A stretch of DNA of 64,000 nucleotides. It comes from Macrotrachela quadricornifera. Lineage: Eukaryota > Rotifera > Eurotatoria > Philodinida > Philodinidae. The stretch covers positions 477,782 through 541,781 of the forward strand of contig JAJEKB010021185.1 of the NCBI GenBank assembly GCA_022393335.1, given 5' to 3'. How positions within the stretch are numbered: the stretch's first letter is position 1; every line of letters starts with the position of its first letter. The notes below the pieces were generated by a model, which worked only from the letters and a program-made list of their open reading frames with translations, had not been told where the DNA came from and ran no database searches. Shown here piece after piece: positions 48,934-60,073 of this stretch. Position numbers and translations under genes: made by a program.

Positions 48934-50009
48934 GATGTCATAATACCATTACACCGGGTATTGACAGCTAGACGTCAGAATACCCTTACATATAGCCAAC
49001 GAAAGTAAATTGACATTCATTCCACCCATTACACCAAGGAGTAGTGACTTCATTACCCCACCAAAAAATACATCTATCATAGAACTTGAGGAATATGAGT
49101 AGATTTGGTTAATGATTCGATGGCGACAAGAAATAAATAATATATTCTTCAAATGCTAGAATATCAGTTGTTTCACTTTAGAATTACGTGTTTGCATTCA
49201 TATTCAAACTGTTTTATAAAAGAAATAATACATGATATTAACAGCAATGACGTGTTTATGTAATAATCAACTATATGAGATACAAGTTGATATATTTGGA
49301 ATATTGAAATCACGTAAAGAAAAAACACAACAGTTTTTCATTATACGCATATATGTAATTATTAATTTAGTTCAATCATTTAAAATACCCAATGAAATAG
49401 ATACAAGTTTTATTTATATGTAAATATATTAAATACTGGTCGGCAAAGAAGACAGTGAGGGTGCTCGGAAAGCCAAACCAGTAGGCAAATACGCTGTTGC
49501 AGGTGCTCCAAAACACTGATTCCTGTGCAGTATCACGACTCCACGACCAACCGAATCCGAAACGCAACGCAACGCATCCTATTTCATCCACAAAAGCCAA
49601 CATCGTAGAATTGAAGGGCCATATTCAGCATAGCTTGCAGAAACAAAAATCGTCACAATCCTCGCCGCAAATCGTATCTAAAACGCACACCTATTCATCA
49701 AGCCTTCAAGAAATTAGGAAATCAATCTACGCGTTACTATTTTTGAATTCATGTTAATACACCAAACACACTCATATCTCTCAACTTCTTAGATATTGAA
49801 GAATCCATTTGTAGATGGGTATAGTGATCCAAGTTGCAGTACGCTACTAGGTTTAAATGGTTTGTATATATAACGATAGATATGATGTTGTGTATTGGGT
49901 TAGCTGCTGAAGAGGCAGCGGTGTAATGAGGAAGTGGTTACGCCGGTAGAGTAAGCTGGTAAGTCGTTTGTTTGTAGAAAAATACCGGGTGTATTGAGAT
50001 TATGACATC
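48934..50009. mobile_element. Non-autonomous DNA element 1 with ~27-bp inverted ends
   Basis: Left end GATGTCATAATACCATTACA at 48934 and right end ending in GTGTATTGAGATTATGACATC at 50009 are inverted copies. Inside, ACTTGAGGAATATGAGTAGA near 49084 is shared with element 2. The interior (49440-49750) is less AT-rich than its surroundings and has small ORFs on both strands without recognisable domains. Confidence 0.55.
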
Positions 50010-50179
50010 ACTCATATTCGTTCGTTTCTTTTACTTCTTTTCTGTCATATATAATGAGTGCGGCAGAATAAATGCCCCTCTCAATATTTTGATGATATCT
50101 TTTCCACTTTTCATCCGAATCGACTTTTTCTTTTTTATAAACGACTCGCCGTGTCAAGCTCTACAAAATGGGTTTACTT

Positions 50180-50930
50180 TTATTAATGTAAATAGTTTCC
50201 ATAATTTTGAGACATGCGATACAATCGGGTGATCCAACTAACACAACTTCAAAAACAACTAGTTTGTGAGTGTTTTTATACGACGATTTTAATTGTTCAA
50301 TCAGTATTGTTTTCGATTTGAGTTCGTTCCAATCGATAGGTATTGACAAGTTCATCCCAAATTGAATGGTCCAATGAATTCAAATCGGGACTATTTGAAG
50401 GTCAATGATCCTTGTCAATGGATGATGGAAGATTGTCTCGATACTATTGCTGTGTTAAATGATGCGACCGTGGTTTGACGCCATCCTATTGAAAGACCCA
50501 GTCGCTGTCGAAAGTATTATTCGCATATTTCAATACAACAGGAAGCACTTTTTCGATATAAACAGTATGATCGACTGTTCCTTCAACCAAGATCACTAAA
50601 GATGTTATGCCATTGGAACAGGTACCCAACCAAATCATTACTTTCCGTGGGAATTTTTATTTCTGCTTAATGCCATCTTTCTCATCGGCATCAGCACGAT
50701 CTATTGCCCACACTCGATCGTTCTGAGAATTATAGACACCATCAATGTCAAAAAACTTTTTATCTGAGAAGAGGATTCTCATAGTGTCTTCTGTTCCAAA
50801 ATTTGTTCAAACCCAATTTGCAAATATTTTCCGTTTGATCTTTTCATCATCGGAAAGTAGGAGTTCAATTATTTTTTATAGAGACGAAGCGCTAGATCAT
50901 CTTTCAATATTCGCCGAACACTTCTGTCAT
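50180..50930 (-). pseudogene. Tc1/mariner-family transposase (maT-like, DD37D), dead
   Basis: Minus strand from about 50930: RSVRRILKDDLALRLYKK, KRKIFANWV, then FSDKKFFDIDGVYNSQNDRV carrying the first catalytic Asp, KFPRKVMIWLGTCSNGITSL, FQ-stop-DGVKPRSHH with the second Asp, and NSPDLNSLDHSIWDELV with the third; 37 residues separate the second and third Asp, as in maT elements. A C-terminal WNELKSKTILIEQLKSS follows to about 50180 with one frame change. In-frame stops include TAG for the Gln of FQQDG and TGA for the Trp of HWP. The N-terminal helix-turn-helix is absent; the fragment ends at the boundary of element 2. Confidence 0.75.
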
Positions 50931-50931
50931 A

Positions 50932-52368
50932 AATGTCATAATATCATTACACTGGATAGCGGTATATAAACGTCAAAATACCTGAAGAAGTAGTCAAATG
51001 AATTATTTCAGAAGGTGATGGTCTTATTATCCAAGTAAAGAGAGGGTATTCTTCAAAAGTTGAGGAATTTGAGTAGATTTGGTATAATGCATCGCTACCA
51101 TAACAAGTAAAGGGGAATATTCAGTAGTATTTTTTATTACTTTTTTCATCACTTGTTGTAGTTTCAACTTGAAACACCGTTCACTATCGGGATCGCCTTT
51201 TTCATTTATTACGATTAAAAGAGACTTAACACTTACATCGTTGAGATGTAGGATCTCTTTTGAGTAGAACTTTTTATTCCTTTCCTTTAATAAGTCTCTG
51301 AAATGGTGTAAAAACATGTAACTTGACACAACTTAACACAGTATTATAATACCACGAGTGTTCATTTTACGTAAAAAAAACGGGACAGGCACCGTCGAAA
51401 GTGAAGGTGCCGCGGAACACAAAAACAGTGAAAACGAAGGTGGTAAGCAACGTGGCCTTTGAGGGTTGTGCACGATCACAATGCAGTAAGAAATCTCTGC
51501 GCAATGAGACTCACCAAGTAAGGGTGCCATCGAACAGGAATTCTTATTTAAAAAGACAAGCGGAGATGTCTGCGTATGTCAAAGAACGATAAAAGAGGAA
51601 CACTCTGAAGTAATAACATACGGCTTCGATGACGCCTGGAATGATTTTGTAAAACAGAACTAGAAAGTAGTAACTATCAGATTCCTCGGCGTGACACCCA
51701 TAATCATTAAACTAAGCGCAGCCTCTTGAATATGATCAGGTTTTCTTGTTAAGTTTGCCAACAAGCAAATGCGATAGAAGTTAGCTGAGAAACTTCAACC
51801 CCATTCATGCGTTATTCAATGTCTTTTAATGGCGAAAGCAAAATTGCCACGAAAAAAAAATCAAGTTTTCGCTTATAATATCCTTTTCTGCACTTTCTCC
51901 TATGTATCCCGACATCCTTTTTTTCGTCCAAGAACATTTATTACAATAGAACCCGTACATCCAGACATTGTATTTCTTTCTACTGCTGGGCAAGAACAAT
52001 ACACAAATACCTTCATTTCTACAGTATATATTATACACAATGTATTTTCAAGCACTTCTAGTGTCACAATAGCCATTCTTATCGAAACTTCAAAACCTAA
52101 ATTTTTACAAAAACCCATATCGATAAGCTGCACCATTATGCTGCCACACCAAATCCACTCAAACTTCTCAATTTTTCAAGTACACCCTCCACTTACATCA
52201 CTACTGGTGCCGTTACACTAAATCCACTCTAATTCTTCAAATTTTCAAGGGTATCTTAGCATAACTTGGGTAATAATACTGTGAGCTTTTGAAATACTTG
52301 ATTTGGTTACCCATGCGGGTAATTTGAGGTTTGAGTGCCGTTACCTGGTGTAATGGTACTTTGACATC
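50932..52368. mobile_element. Non-autonomous DNA element 2, same family as element 1
   Basis: Left end AATGTCATAATATCATTACA (50932) and right end ending GTGTAATGGTACTTTGACATC (52368) are inverted copies of each other and of element 1's ends. Near the left end AGTTGAGGAATTTGAGTAGA (51058) matches element 1, and near the right end CTAAATCCACTCTAATTCTT is its inverse, so subterminal inverted repeats exist. Its left border coincides with the truncation of the mariner transposase, suggesting insertion into it. An unrecognised 100-codon minus-strand frame lies at 51329-51027. Confidence 0.5.
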
Positions 52369-52379
52369 ACTCTTTATTT

Positions 52380-55357
52380 GTCAATATAATTAAAAATAGT
52401 TAATTCGTACCGATTTTGCTTATAAAAAGAATACTAAATAAAAAGGAAGAATTTATATCGGACTTACGTTGTATTGAATTATTTTTTATGAATATGATTT
52501 AAAGAAAACAAATAAAATATCATCAGTTTGTATGGACTTTGTTTCTTAACGTAATATAAAATACAGAAAGATATTATTCTTTAAAAATAAATAAGTTATG
52601 TTGTATCTGTCGCTTTATAGAATTCAAACTAAAGAAACAATGTATAACATTAAATGATCGTCACACTTCATTTCTTTCCATTATTGAATTGAGCTTGATG
52701 ATATGTGTTTCTCTTTCTCTTTTCTTATGAGACTACTGTATAAAAGAACGTTCATACTGATATGAACATCATTGTAATGATGAAGTAGCTCAAAAAAGAT
52801 CATTATCAAGAATAGAGGTAAAGCTGTCTAGAAATGATCGATTCTATCGTGTTTAGTTAGAATGATTAATTGTAAGTTAAGATGTACAGGTTTACCCGAA
52901 TCTAACCTACGAGGTAGGAGAAGATAAAAGTAGAGATATTTCAAAATAAAGCAGGATAGTGTAGAATAAGAGTCAGAATTTGTATAGTGAATCAAAACGA
53001 GATTAATACAATCAACGAAATTATGATAGAGATAAGTTATTATTCAACTCTTCGGTTATTCTCATATAATTATAGGAAGATGGCTAATTTTTAGCAACAT
53101 CTTTTACGTGTGATTACTCTTATTGATCACGGAGCAGTGAAACGTTTCAAAATTAGGTGAAGCCTGCTGAAAGTTTATTTCTTATCCAAAAAAAAACCTT
53201 TTACATATTATCTTGACATATGACTGAGCGAAGTTCAATTCATAAACCGTTTCAGTCTATTTAGTTTTGTTGTTGTCATGAAAAATAATGCACTATTTCT
53301 CTACGTTCTTTAACGAAAGAGTTTTTAAATTTTTACAGGACTATCAAAATTTTAAAGAACATTTAAATTATTTATTTCATATTCATATTATATTATCGAT
53401 TCAAGAAAAGTTTTTCTTTTCTCATTCGATAGTGCGAATATTGGCATCATTTCAGTTGAATAAATAGTTCTTTGATTTGAAGACTATCAAGATTGACTTA
53501 ACTTGATGCATTAACATGTGAAGAAGAGTGAAAGGTAGAGGATATTCCACTGTTTTCATCTCGAGAACATTTTAAAAAATATTTCTTTTTTTGAAGGTAA
53601 ACGTTTCTAGTCTTTTTTCTTTTTATTATAAAATATTCAAGAATTGTTCTTTTAAATAATGTCGATTAAATTTACTGATTACAATCTAAAAATGTCAGCA
53701 CACTAATATTATATTTGAAAAAAAGAAAATTTTTCTAGTATTATTATTAATATAAAGATAATCTTCTATTTTGATCAGGAAGAATGATACTTTAATTCTC
53801 TATAAAAAGTTTAAAGAAATTTTCTTTATACTACTTGATTATATTTCAGTTAATATTATAATAATAAATTTTCAATAAGCATTTAGAACACAAAAATATG
53901 GCTACAAAATAAAAATCACTTATGCTATTTAATTTAAATTTTAAAAATATAAATGAAATTTTAATAAATAGTTTAAATCTTCAACAAATTTTAGAATTAA
54001 TAATCAAACTTAAATAATTTTATCAGAATTAAAAAATCAATATTAGTTTTATCATAATTGATCATTTGTAACACATTATAGCTATTTATATACATTACCA
54101 TTTTATTTTTATTATTTTCAAGAGTTTTCTAATAGTTTTAATTATGTTAAGTCAAATCATTCAGAAACTTTTATTACCAATGAATGACTAATTTATTTAA
54201 CAGCAAATTTAAGACATTTAATTCATCATAACAACGTATTGTTGAAGTCCTTATTGTTATTTATAATAAAAATTTCATGAATTATTTTCAAACTTCGCTT
54301 AATGAATAGCTGTATAATAAATTAGTGAACAATGTTGAATTGAATATTTTATCGTCTTTTACATGTATTATTCATAAAATCGTAAATCGTGTTTTCATAC
54401 ACTATAACAATGAAAGGATTTTTTTTTTTCGTGAATAAATGATAATTCCTTCTAGATGATTAAATTATTTGAGAATACGACAAAATAAAGTAGAGTTAAA
54501 TAAAGCAAAAAGAAAAATGTTTTTTAATAGGAAAACAAATGGTAAAAATTAAAATATCTCTCTAATGAAATATAACAAAGAATCATATTGAATTATGATT
54601 ATTCTTTATTAATATTTGTTATTATTGAGAAATTAATTTCATTCATACGTATAACTATTTATTTCAAAAAAAATAATAAAAGTTTATATTTATTTTATAA
54701 GAATTGAGATTTTATCTATATTTATTTAAAAAGATATTTCCTCTACTTTTATCATTTCTAAAGTAATAAATCGATAATTAAAGAAAGTATTCTTGATTAC
54801 AATATATGATTTCTAATCAAGTATCATCTATTCCATGCAATTTAAAAGTGCCAATAAAAATATAAACCTTCTCTTGTTCGTATGTCTCGTAGAAGATGCG
54901 ATCATCATGTAAACTTTATGATGACAGAACTTGAATCTATGCAAACAAAAGAATTTTTTCAAAAAATAAAATCTAAACGCGGCACAAATGCGTTTTCAGA
55001 CGCGTTTAGAGACAAAAAATTTTCACATGAATAATTTGCATGTGTTTTGCACAAGGTATGCTCTCTTTTTTTTTGTATTATGCTTACACTTTACCATGTG
55101 TATATGTTTGCCAAGGTTCTTACTCTTTTTTTCACCTTCAAAGGTAAAACGTTATAAGCAATTATATTACTTATCTGATATTTAAAGCTGCTTATGACGA
55201 TCGAAAAAAAAATAAGTGTATGGTTGAATGATTATAGGCCTCAAATAGATAATTATTCTCCGGTATATTTCTCTATTTTTTTTCTTTTTATATATTACTA
55301 TTGATTAATAAGACTTTCGTTGTTTGAGACAAATCCTAACAACAACAGCATTAAAAC
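52380..55357. other. AT-rich intergenic region
   Basis: About 3 kb with no recognised gene, motif or strong repeat. The small frame at 54988-55185 has no domain. The last 60 bp are presumably the 5' UTR/promoter of the gene at 55358. Confidence 0.4.
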
Positions 55358-55723
55358 ATGAGTGTTCCTGTCTGTGATGTTCCTACTCCTCGTATAGTAC
55401 CTAGTTGTATAGTCAAGAACAATTCAGATGAACATGTCAAAATTCAAATATTATTTGAAGGAAGAGTACCACAGGGAGAGGGTATTCATCATGAAATTTC
55501 CAATGCTGATATACCAGCAGGTGAAACATATCGAACCGAAGAGCGTATCGTCGATCATGGTATGTATCGAAGTCGAAAGACAATAGAAAGTGTCGAAGTG
55601 ACTCGAACTGATGGACGAACACATAAATTAACAGCACCATTTGATGGCGTCTTTACTATCGAACTCGATTGGCCGTTCATTATTGATAATGAGCAAGTTC
55701 ATTCTGGCAAAAGAGACACATAA
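55358..55723 (+). CDS. Small conserved-looking protein, function unknown (121 aa)
   Basis: Not recognised. Single exon from ATG 55358 (context AAAACATG) to TAA 55721-55723, AATAAA at 55765-55770. The protein is hydrophilic without signal peptide or membrane segment: an N-terminal PTPRIVPSCIVKNNSDEHVK, a middle with alternating residues (VKIQILFEGRVPQGEGIHHE), a stretch rich in Glu/Arg/Thr (GETYRTEERIVDHG, RKTIESVEVTRTDGRTHK) and a tail FTIELDWPFIIDNEQ. The alternation and the loops suggest a small all-beta fold; that is inference. Codon use is coherent and the frame is uninterrupted, unlike the chance ORFs around it. Confidence 0.65.
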   Translation: MSVPVCDVPTPRIVPSCIVKNNSDEHVKIQILFEGRVPQGEGIHHEISNADIPAGETYRTEERIVDHGMYRSRKTIESVEVTRTDGRTHKLTAPFDGVFTIELDWPFIIDNEQVHSGKRDT

Positions 55724-56239
55724 ATGAATAAAAGAGTGTACAATACTTTTTTTACTAATTTTCAAATAAATCAATGTATGAACATATTTTAGCTTGTTTC
55801 ATAAATATTAATTTCACGCTTAACAAATCTTCTTTAAAAAATTCTTAATTAGTTTTATATTTATTGACCAGATAACTTTTGATTTTGAAATAAAAAAAGA
55901 ATTTTTAGTCACACGAAAATGTTTTGCTATGCATATAAGATGATTATTATAAATTCATTTAAGAGCTCAACATAATGAATTTTCAGAAGTAAAAGACATG
56001 TATGCAATGCAAAAAACAAAAGATCCACACGATCCAGATTGTTTTTTAGGAACATTTGACGATGGAATCACTTAAGGTGTTAATCACGGATTTGAATAGG
56101 AGATATACCAGTCAATAGAGCTCAATGAGCTAATTACAGTGGTGATAGGCGTATTCCCCATAGGGCTTTCTTATGAAATTGTCAGATAATATATACACTA
56201 TAGAACATGACCTTTAGGAATAGGGTAAATAAAGGGTGA

Positions 56240-57250
56240 TCAGAAAGTTTCGACCCCTCTCTGTAAATTAATATTATTCATATAAAATACATACATAAAC
56301 AGTTGATCAAAATGTACCGTTTTGTAGAGAAGAATGAAAGCTATCATCTGAAAAAAAATATTTCATCGCCATCGAGTATATGAACAGTTATGATCGTTTT
56401 GTTAATCATGATTAAGCATTTTCTACGTTACATTTTTCGCAAAATCAAAAATATTCTTGTAATGTTTCAGTTGTTAAAGGTAACTGAAATATTATTTTCT
56501 ATCTATTTTTATAAGATATATTTATATCATTCGATAGAATTTGAATCAAAAACCGATCTCAGTCCTGGTCAATACAACTGGGCTGAAATTTGGAGCATAT
56601 GTTTCGGCTATAGCGAGGAGGCTGTGGTAAAATTTTCAGCTCGATATCCTAACATTTGACGTAGATATAAGCAAAACATGGATCAAAAATAGGTCATCTT
56701 ATCTCCAAAAAATCTTCATATGGCCCTTCATTACATATACAATTTTTTTTTTTGAAAGCTTGTCTCTAGGGCTTGCCGACCTCGTGGCACCTTTTCTTTA
56801 AATTCACCCTTTTAAGCGAAAAAAAAGCGATGAAAAGTTTGCTGACTTAAAAAACTCCTAAAAAATGGTGCTTCTTCCGGAGAGATGTGCTCTTATATAA
56901 TAATAAAAGGGTTATTTTGAAAAAAGGGCCACGAGGTCGGCTAGCCCTAGAGACAAGCTTTCAAATAAAAAAAAGTCTTTAGCTTCATATTGTATTGGGG
57001 GACAGTAGCGTTGGAGGTACTCCGTCGAAGCTATGTTCTGAGAAAAAATGAAAAAGATTTTTCGTTTTTAACAAAAGAGCCTGTTTTTCGAGTAGTATAG
57101 CGCGAAAATCATCAAAAATCTTACTAAAAACGAGGTGCCAAAAGGAAATTCATACTGTTTCTCAAAGATTTGAAGACGAGCTATCTTTCTATACATTTAT
57201 CTCAGTTTCAGAATATCCGACGAAAATTGACTTTTTTGAGGGGAGGAGGC
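56240..57250. repeat. Dispersed repeat related to 19.05-20.26 kb, with internal hairpin
   Basis: Segments 56570-56700 and 57050-57245 resemble 19085-19215 (GGTAAAATTTTCAGCTC against GATAAAATTTTCAGCTC) and 20020-20260 (GACGAAAATTGACTTTTTTGAG against GACAAAAATTGACTTTTCTGAG) in the same order. In the middle, arms 56742-56816 and 56902-56975 form an inverted repeat (CGACCTCGTGGCxCC against its complement; AGAGACAAGCTTTCAAA). No functional ORF. Likely a non-autonomous element family, possibly piggyBac-derived because the 19-kb copy starts with TTAACCCT. Confidence 0.55.
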
Positions 57251-57829
57251 CTTAATAATATCTTATTTGTTATTTCATTCTTTTTAAAATTAATAGTATA
57301 GTGAACTATGAGTCAATATTCTCATATATTCCGATGTGTCAAAAAGTAAAGATTTGTATCTGAATACATATGTAGAGGAGCTCACAGCTTTCTGCAATAA
57401 CTAATATTATCAATTGCAGTATAGATTTTTTAGGAGAATAAAGCCATTATGTTTTATTTTCTTTTTTTTCAAAACAAAAAATTGTTTGATTATCAATATT
57501 CATATTTATTGTTGATAATCAATACTAAATGAAATCTAATTCTTTATTTAATAAAAGACTTCATAAAGAAAATAATTTAACACATAATATTATTTAATGT
57601 AAAATGTTTTTATCTTTTGATAGAATCAAGATCACTTTTTTAAAAAGTAATTTTAGAATATTTTATTGGTTACTATTTATATCATAGTTATTTTTTTTCT
57701 TCCATTCATATGAAAACTAATAAAGTTCATTTGTTAACATTTGTATACATTCGAATTATTTTGAATAATAACAAATGTCACTTGTCAAGATTTAATTATT
57801 ACAAAAACAATTCATTTTTGTGTATGCAA

Positions 57830-58190
57830 AAAGTGAGTACACGATACAATTCTATCAGTGTGTCCATTTATATGATAACTCTTGAAAACTACATCTGATT
57901 GAGTTGAAATGCTGTATATAGAAATTTCTCATCAATATCTTGGTCGAGTTCGAAAAAGAGAATGATTCGTCAAGAAATAGCTGACTTACAGCAAAGAATG
58001 TCGTTATTTTCTGTGCTTGAATACGTCAATATTGACGTATTCTGGTTACTGAGAATGGGGAGAGGAGGATAGCACTCTTAGGTTTCTAAAGCTTAGTTTA
58101 TAGGAGCATACTTACGTCCTTAAACTCTATATTATGGGAGGACAATTATTTTTACTTTTTGAAGTACATATATATAGACTGTAAGTATTG
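57830..58190. repeat. Dispersed repeat, copy 2 (partner at 4.30-4.72 kb)
   Basis: Same orientation and order of blocks as the copy in ABCB intron 16: GATAACTCTTGAAAAC, TCATCAATATCTTGGTCGAG, AATGATTCGTCAAGAAATAG, TTTTTACTTTTTGAAGTA. Confidence 0.65.
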
Positions 58191-58843
58191 ACCACAACAA
58201 TGTTCATTATTGATAGAATAAATTTTATGCTGTTTCGTCATCTAACTCTCAAACAGCAACTACAGCTTGTATATATATGTCTATTTTTCTCATCAATGAC
58301 CTAAGTTTGATGATTTTTTCCAGGATCATAGAACTGCTAGTTACTTGTATCATTACAATTAATTTTATACATATTCTGTTGGTATGGAAGTTTATTTATG
58401 TAAACATTCTGCTAAATTAACAATCTCGATTTTAGCGATTAGACACGTATTTAATCATAGAAAAATGAAAAAAAAACGAGCATCCTAAGAAAATTAATGC
58501 AGCTTTAAACTTTAGATAAATATTAATAAAATATAATGACACTGTTTATTTTATTGAGAAATAGAAACCTTGAAAAACGTAATAAATGAAAAATTCATAC
58601 AAAGAAGTCGTGACGTGTAACGGTCATCGAGTATTATAATGTACATTGCAAATAAAAATTATTCTTATCATTAAAATATTCATTCATTATACACAGTTGA
58701 CTGTATCGTATACATCGAAAAAACAACAAAAAATGTTTTGTTTTTATCACTGATTTAATCGTTTATTATACGGTTGATTGCATTCTATACATAAATGATA
58801 ATAAAAAATTATTCTTGACGAAATATATCTTGGTTTAACGATA

Positions 58844-60073
58844 ATGGCTAATACAATAAGTGAAGAGTCGAATATTTCTTTTGATTTCAATCTAACTGAA
58901 GATGATTTAAGCAATGAAGCTAAACATCTTTTTCCTTTTTATAAAGAAATTCGCGAAAATTTAAATTATTATGGTCACAGAATATTAGATAATAATCTGA
59001 TTTCATCTGATGAAAAATATTTTATCTGTTCAAAGATTATACAAAGTTATAATAATGTTAAAAATGTATTTAATTATTTATCAACAAAACCATTGGAAAC
59101 AAAACAAGAAATTAATAAATTTCCAATAATTATTATTTGTGGTTTACCACGTAGTGGTACTACATTATTATATAATCTTATGGCTTGTGATCCATTATGT
59201 CGTGCTCCTCGTCTAACTGATATGTCAGTAGAACCAATTCCACCAATATTACGATCAAATATTGATGAGCATAAACGTCGAATAAAAATTGGAGCAGATT
59301 TTGATGCAAAATTATTTGAAAATGCTAAATGTGATATAAAAAGATTTCGAGAAAATTTTTCTTCATCACATCCTATATTTCTTTATGAAGAAGATTTATT
59401 ATTACTAGGCGAATCTGGATTCAAATTTATATATCTTATTTTTGCTCTTAAAGATACAGATGTTTCTAAATGGCATATTGATCCACAAAATAAAGATGCT
59501 GCTTATCATTATCATCAAACTGTTTTACAAATGTTACATGATTGTGATCCACCACAGACACATTGGCAATTAAAATCTCCATTACATACATTATGGATTG
59601 ATACATTACTTAAATATTATCCAAATGCATCACTTATTATGTCTCATCGTCGTCTTGATCAATTCATACCATCATCATATCGTTTTTCTTGTGCTGTTGC
59701 TGAAGGGTTTTTTACTAAACATGATTCAAATAATTTGAAAACAATAATGAGTGAAATGACTTCAATATATATTGATACTTGCATTAATCGTTTGATGGAA
59801 TTTCGTAATCGACAATCATGTTCAAACGATATTTTTGATATTCAATATGAAGATTTAATGAAAGATCCAATTGGTACTGTACATCGAATATATGATCATT
59901 TTGATTTTTTAAAATGGTCTGATGAATTCGAAGAAGCAATGCGTACATGGTTAATTAATAATCCTCAAGGAAAACAAGGACGAAATTCATATTCTTTAGA
60001 TGAATTTAATTTAGAAACACAAATGAATAAACAAATCTATAAAGATTATGAAAAAAAATTTCTTTTAACATAA
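58844..60073 (+). CDS. PAPS-dependent sulfotransferase, bacterial-type (Sulfotransfer_3-like)
   Basis: Transfers sulfate from PAPS to an acceptor that cannot be predicted. Intronless, 409 aa. The 5'-phosphosulfate loop ICGLPRSGTTLLYNL is at residues 98-112; the C-terminal half has WQLKSPLH (241-248), a second family hallmark, followed by LLKYYPNASLIMSHRRLDQF and SSYRF (3'-phosphate binding strand and helix), then IQYEDLMKDPIGTVHRIYDHF and LINNPQGKQGRNSYSLDEF, typical of this family's C-terminus. No signal peptide or membrane anchor at the N-terminus, so probably cytosolic, unlike Golgi sulfotransferases. Start chosen at the first ATG (ATAATGGCT). AATAAA at 60126-60131. Lack of introns amid intron-rich neighbours and the bacterial-type architecture make horizontal origin plausible but unproven. 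Confidence 0.88.
   Translation: MANTISEESNISFDFNLTEDDLSNEAKHLFPFYKEIRENLNYYGHRILDNNLISSDEKYFICSKIIQSYNNVKNVFNYLSTKPLETKQEINKFPIIIICGLPRSGTTLLYNLMACDPLCRAPRLTDMSVEPIPPILRSNIDEHKRRIKIGADFDAKLFENAKCDIKRFRENFSSSHPIFLYEEDLLLLGESGFKFIYLIFALKDTDVSKWHIDPQNKDAAYHYHQTVLQMLHDCDPPQTHWQLKSPLHTLWIDTLLKYYPNASLIMSHRRLDQFIPSSYRFSCAVAEGFFTKHDSNNLKTIMSEMTSIYIDTCINRLMEFRNRQSCSNDIFDIQYEDLMKDPIGTVHRIYDHFDFLKWSDEFEEAMRTWLINNPQGKQGRNSYSLDEFNLETQMNKQIYKDYEKKFLLT

Noticed and set aside
49376..49757. Less AT-rich patch with ORFs on both strands, considered as a captured gene
   Set aside because: No motif recognised and no splice structure; treated as element interior.
51829..52221. 130-codon plus-strand ORF and overlapping minus-strand ORFs
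   Set aside because: Both strands open by chance inside a repeat element; no recognisable domain on either.
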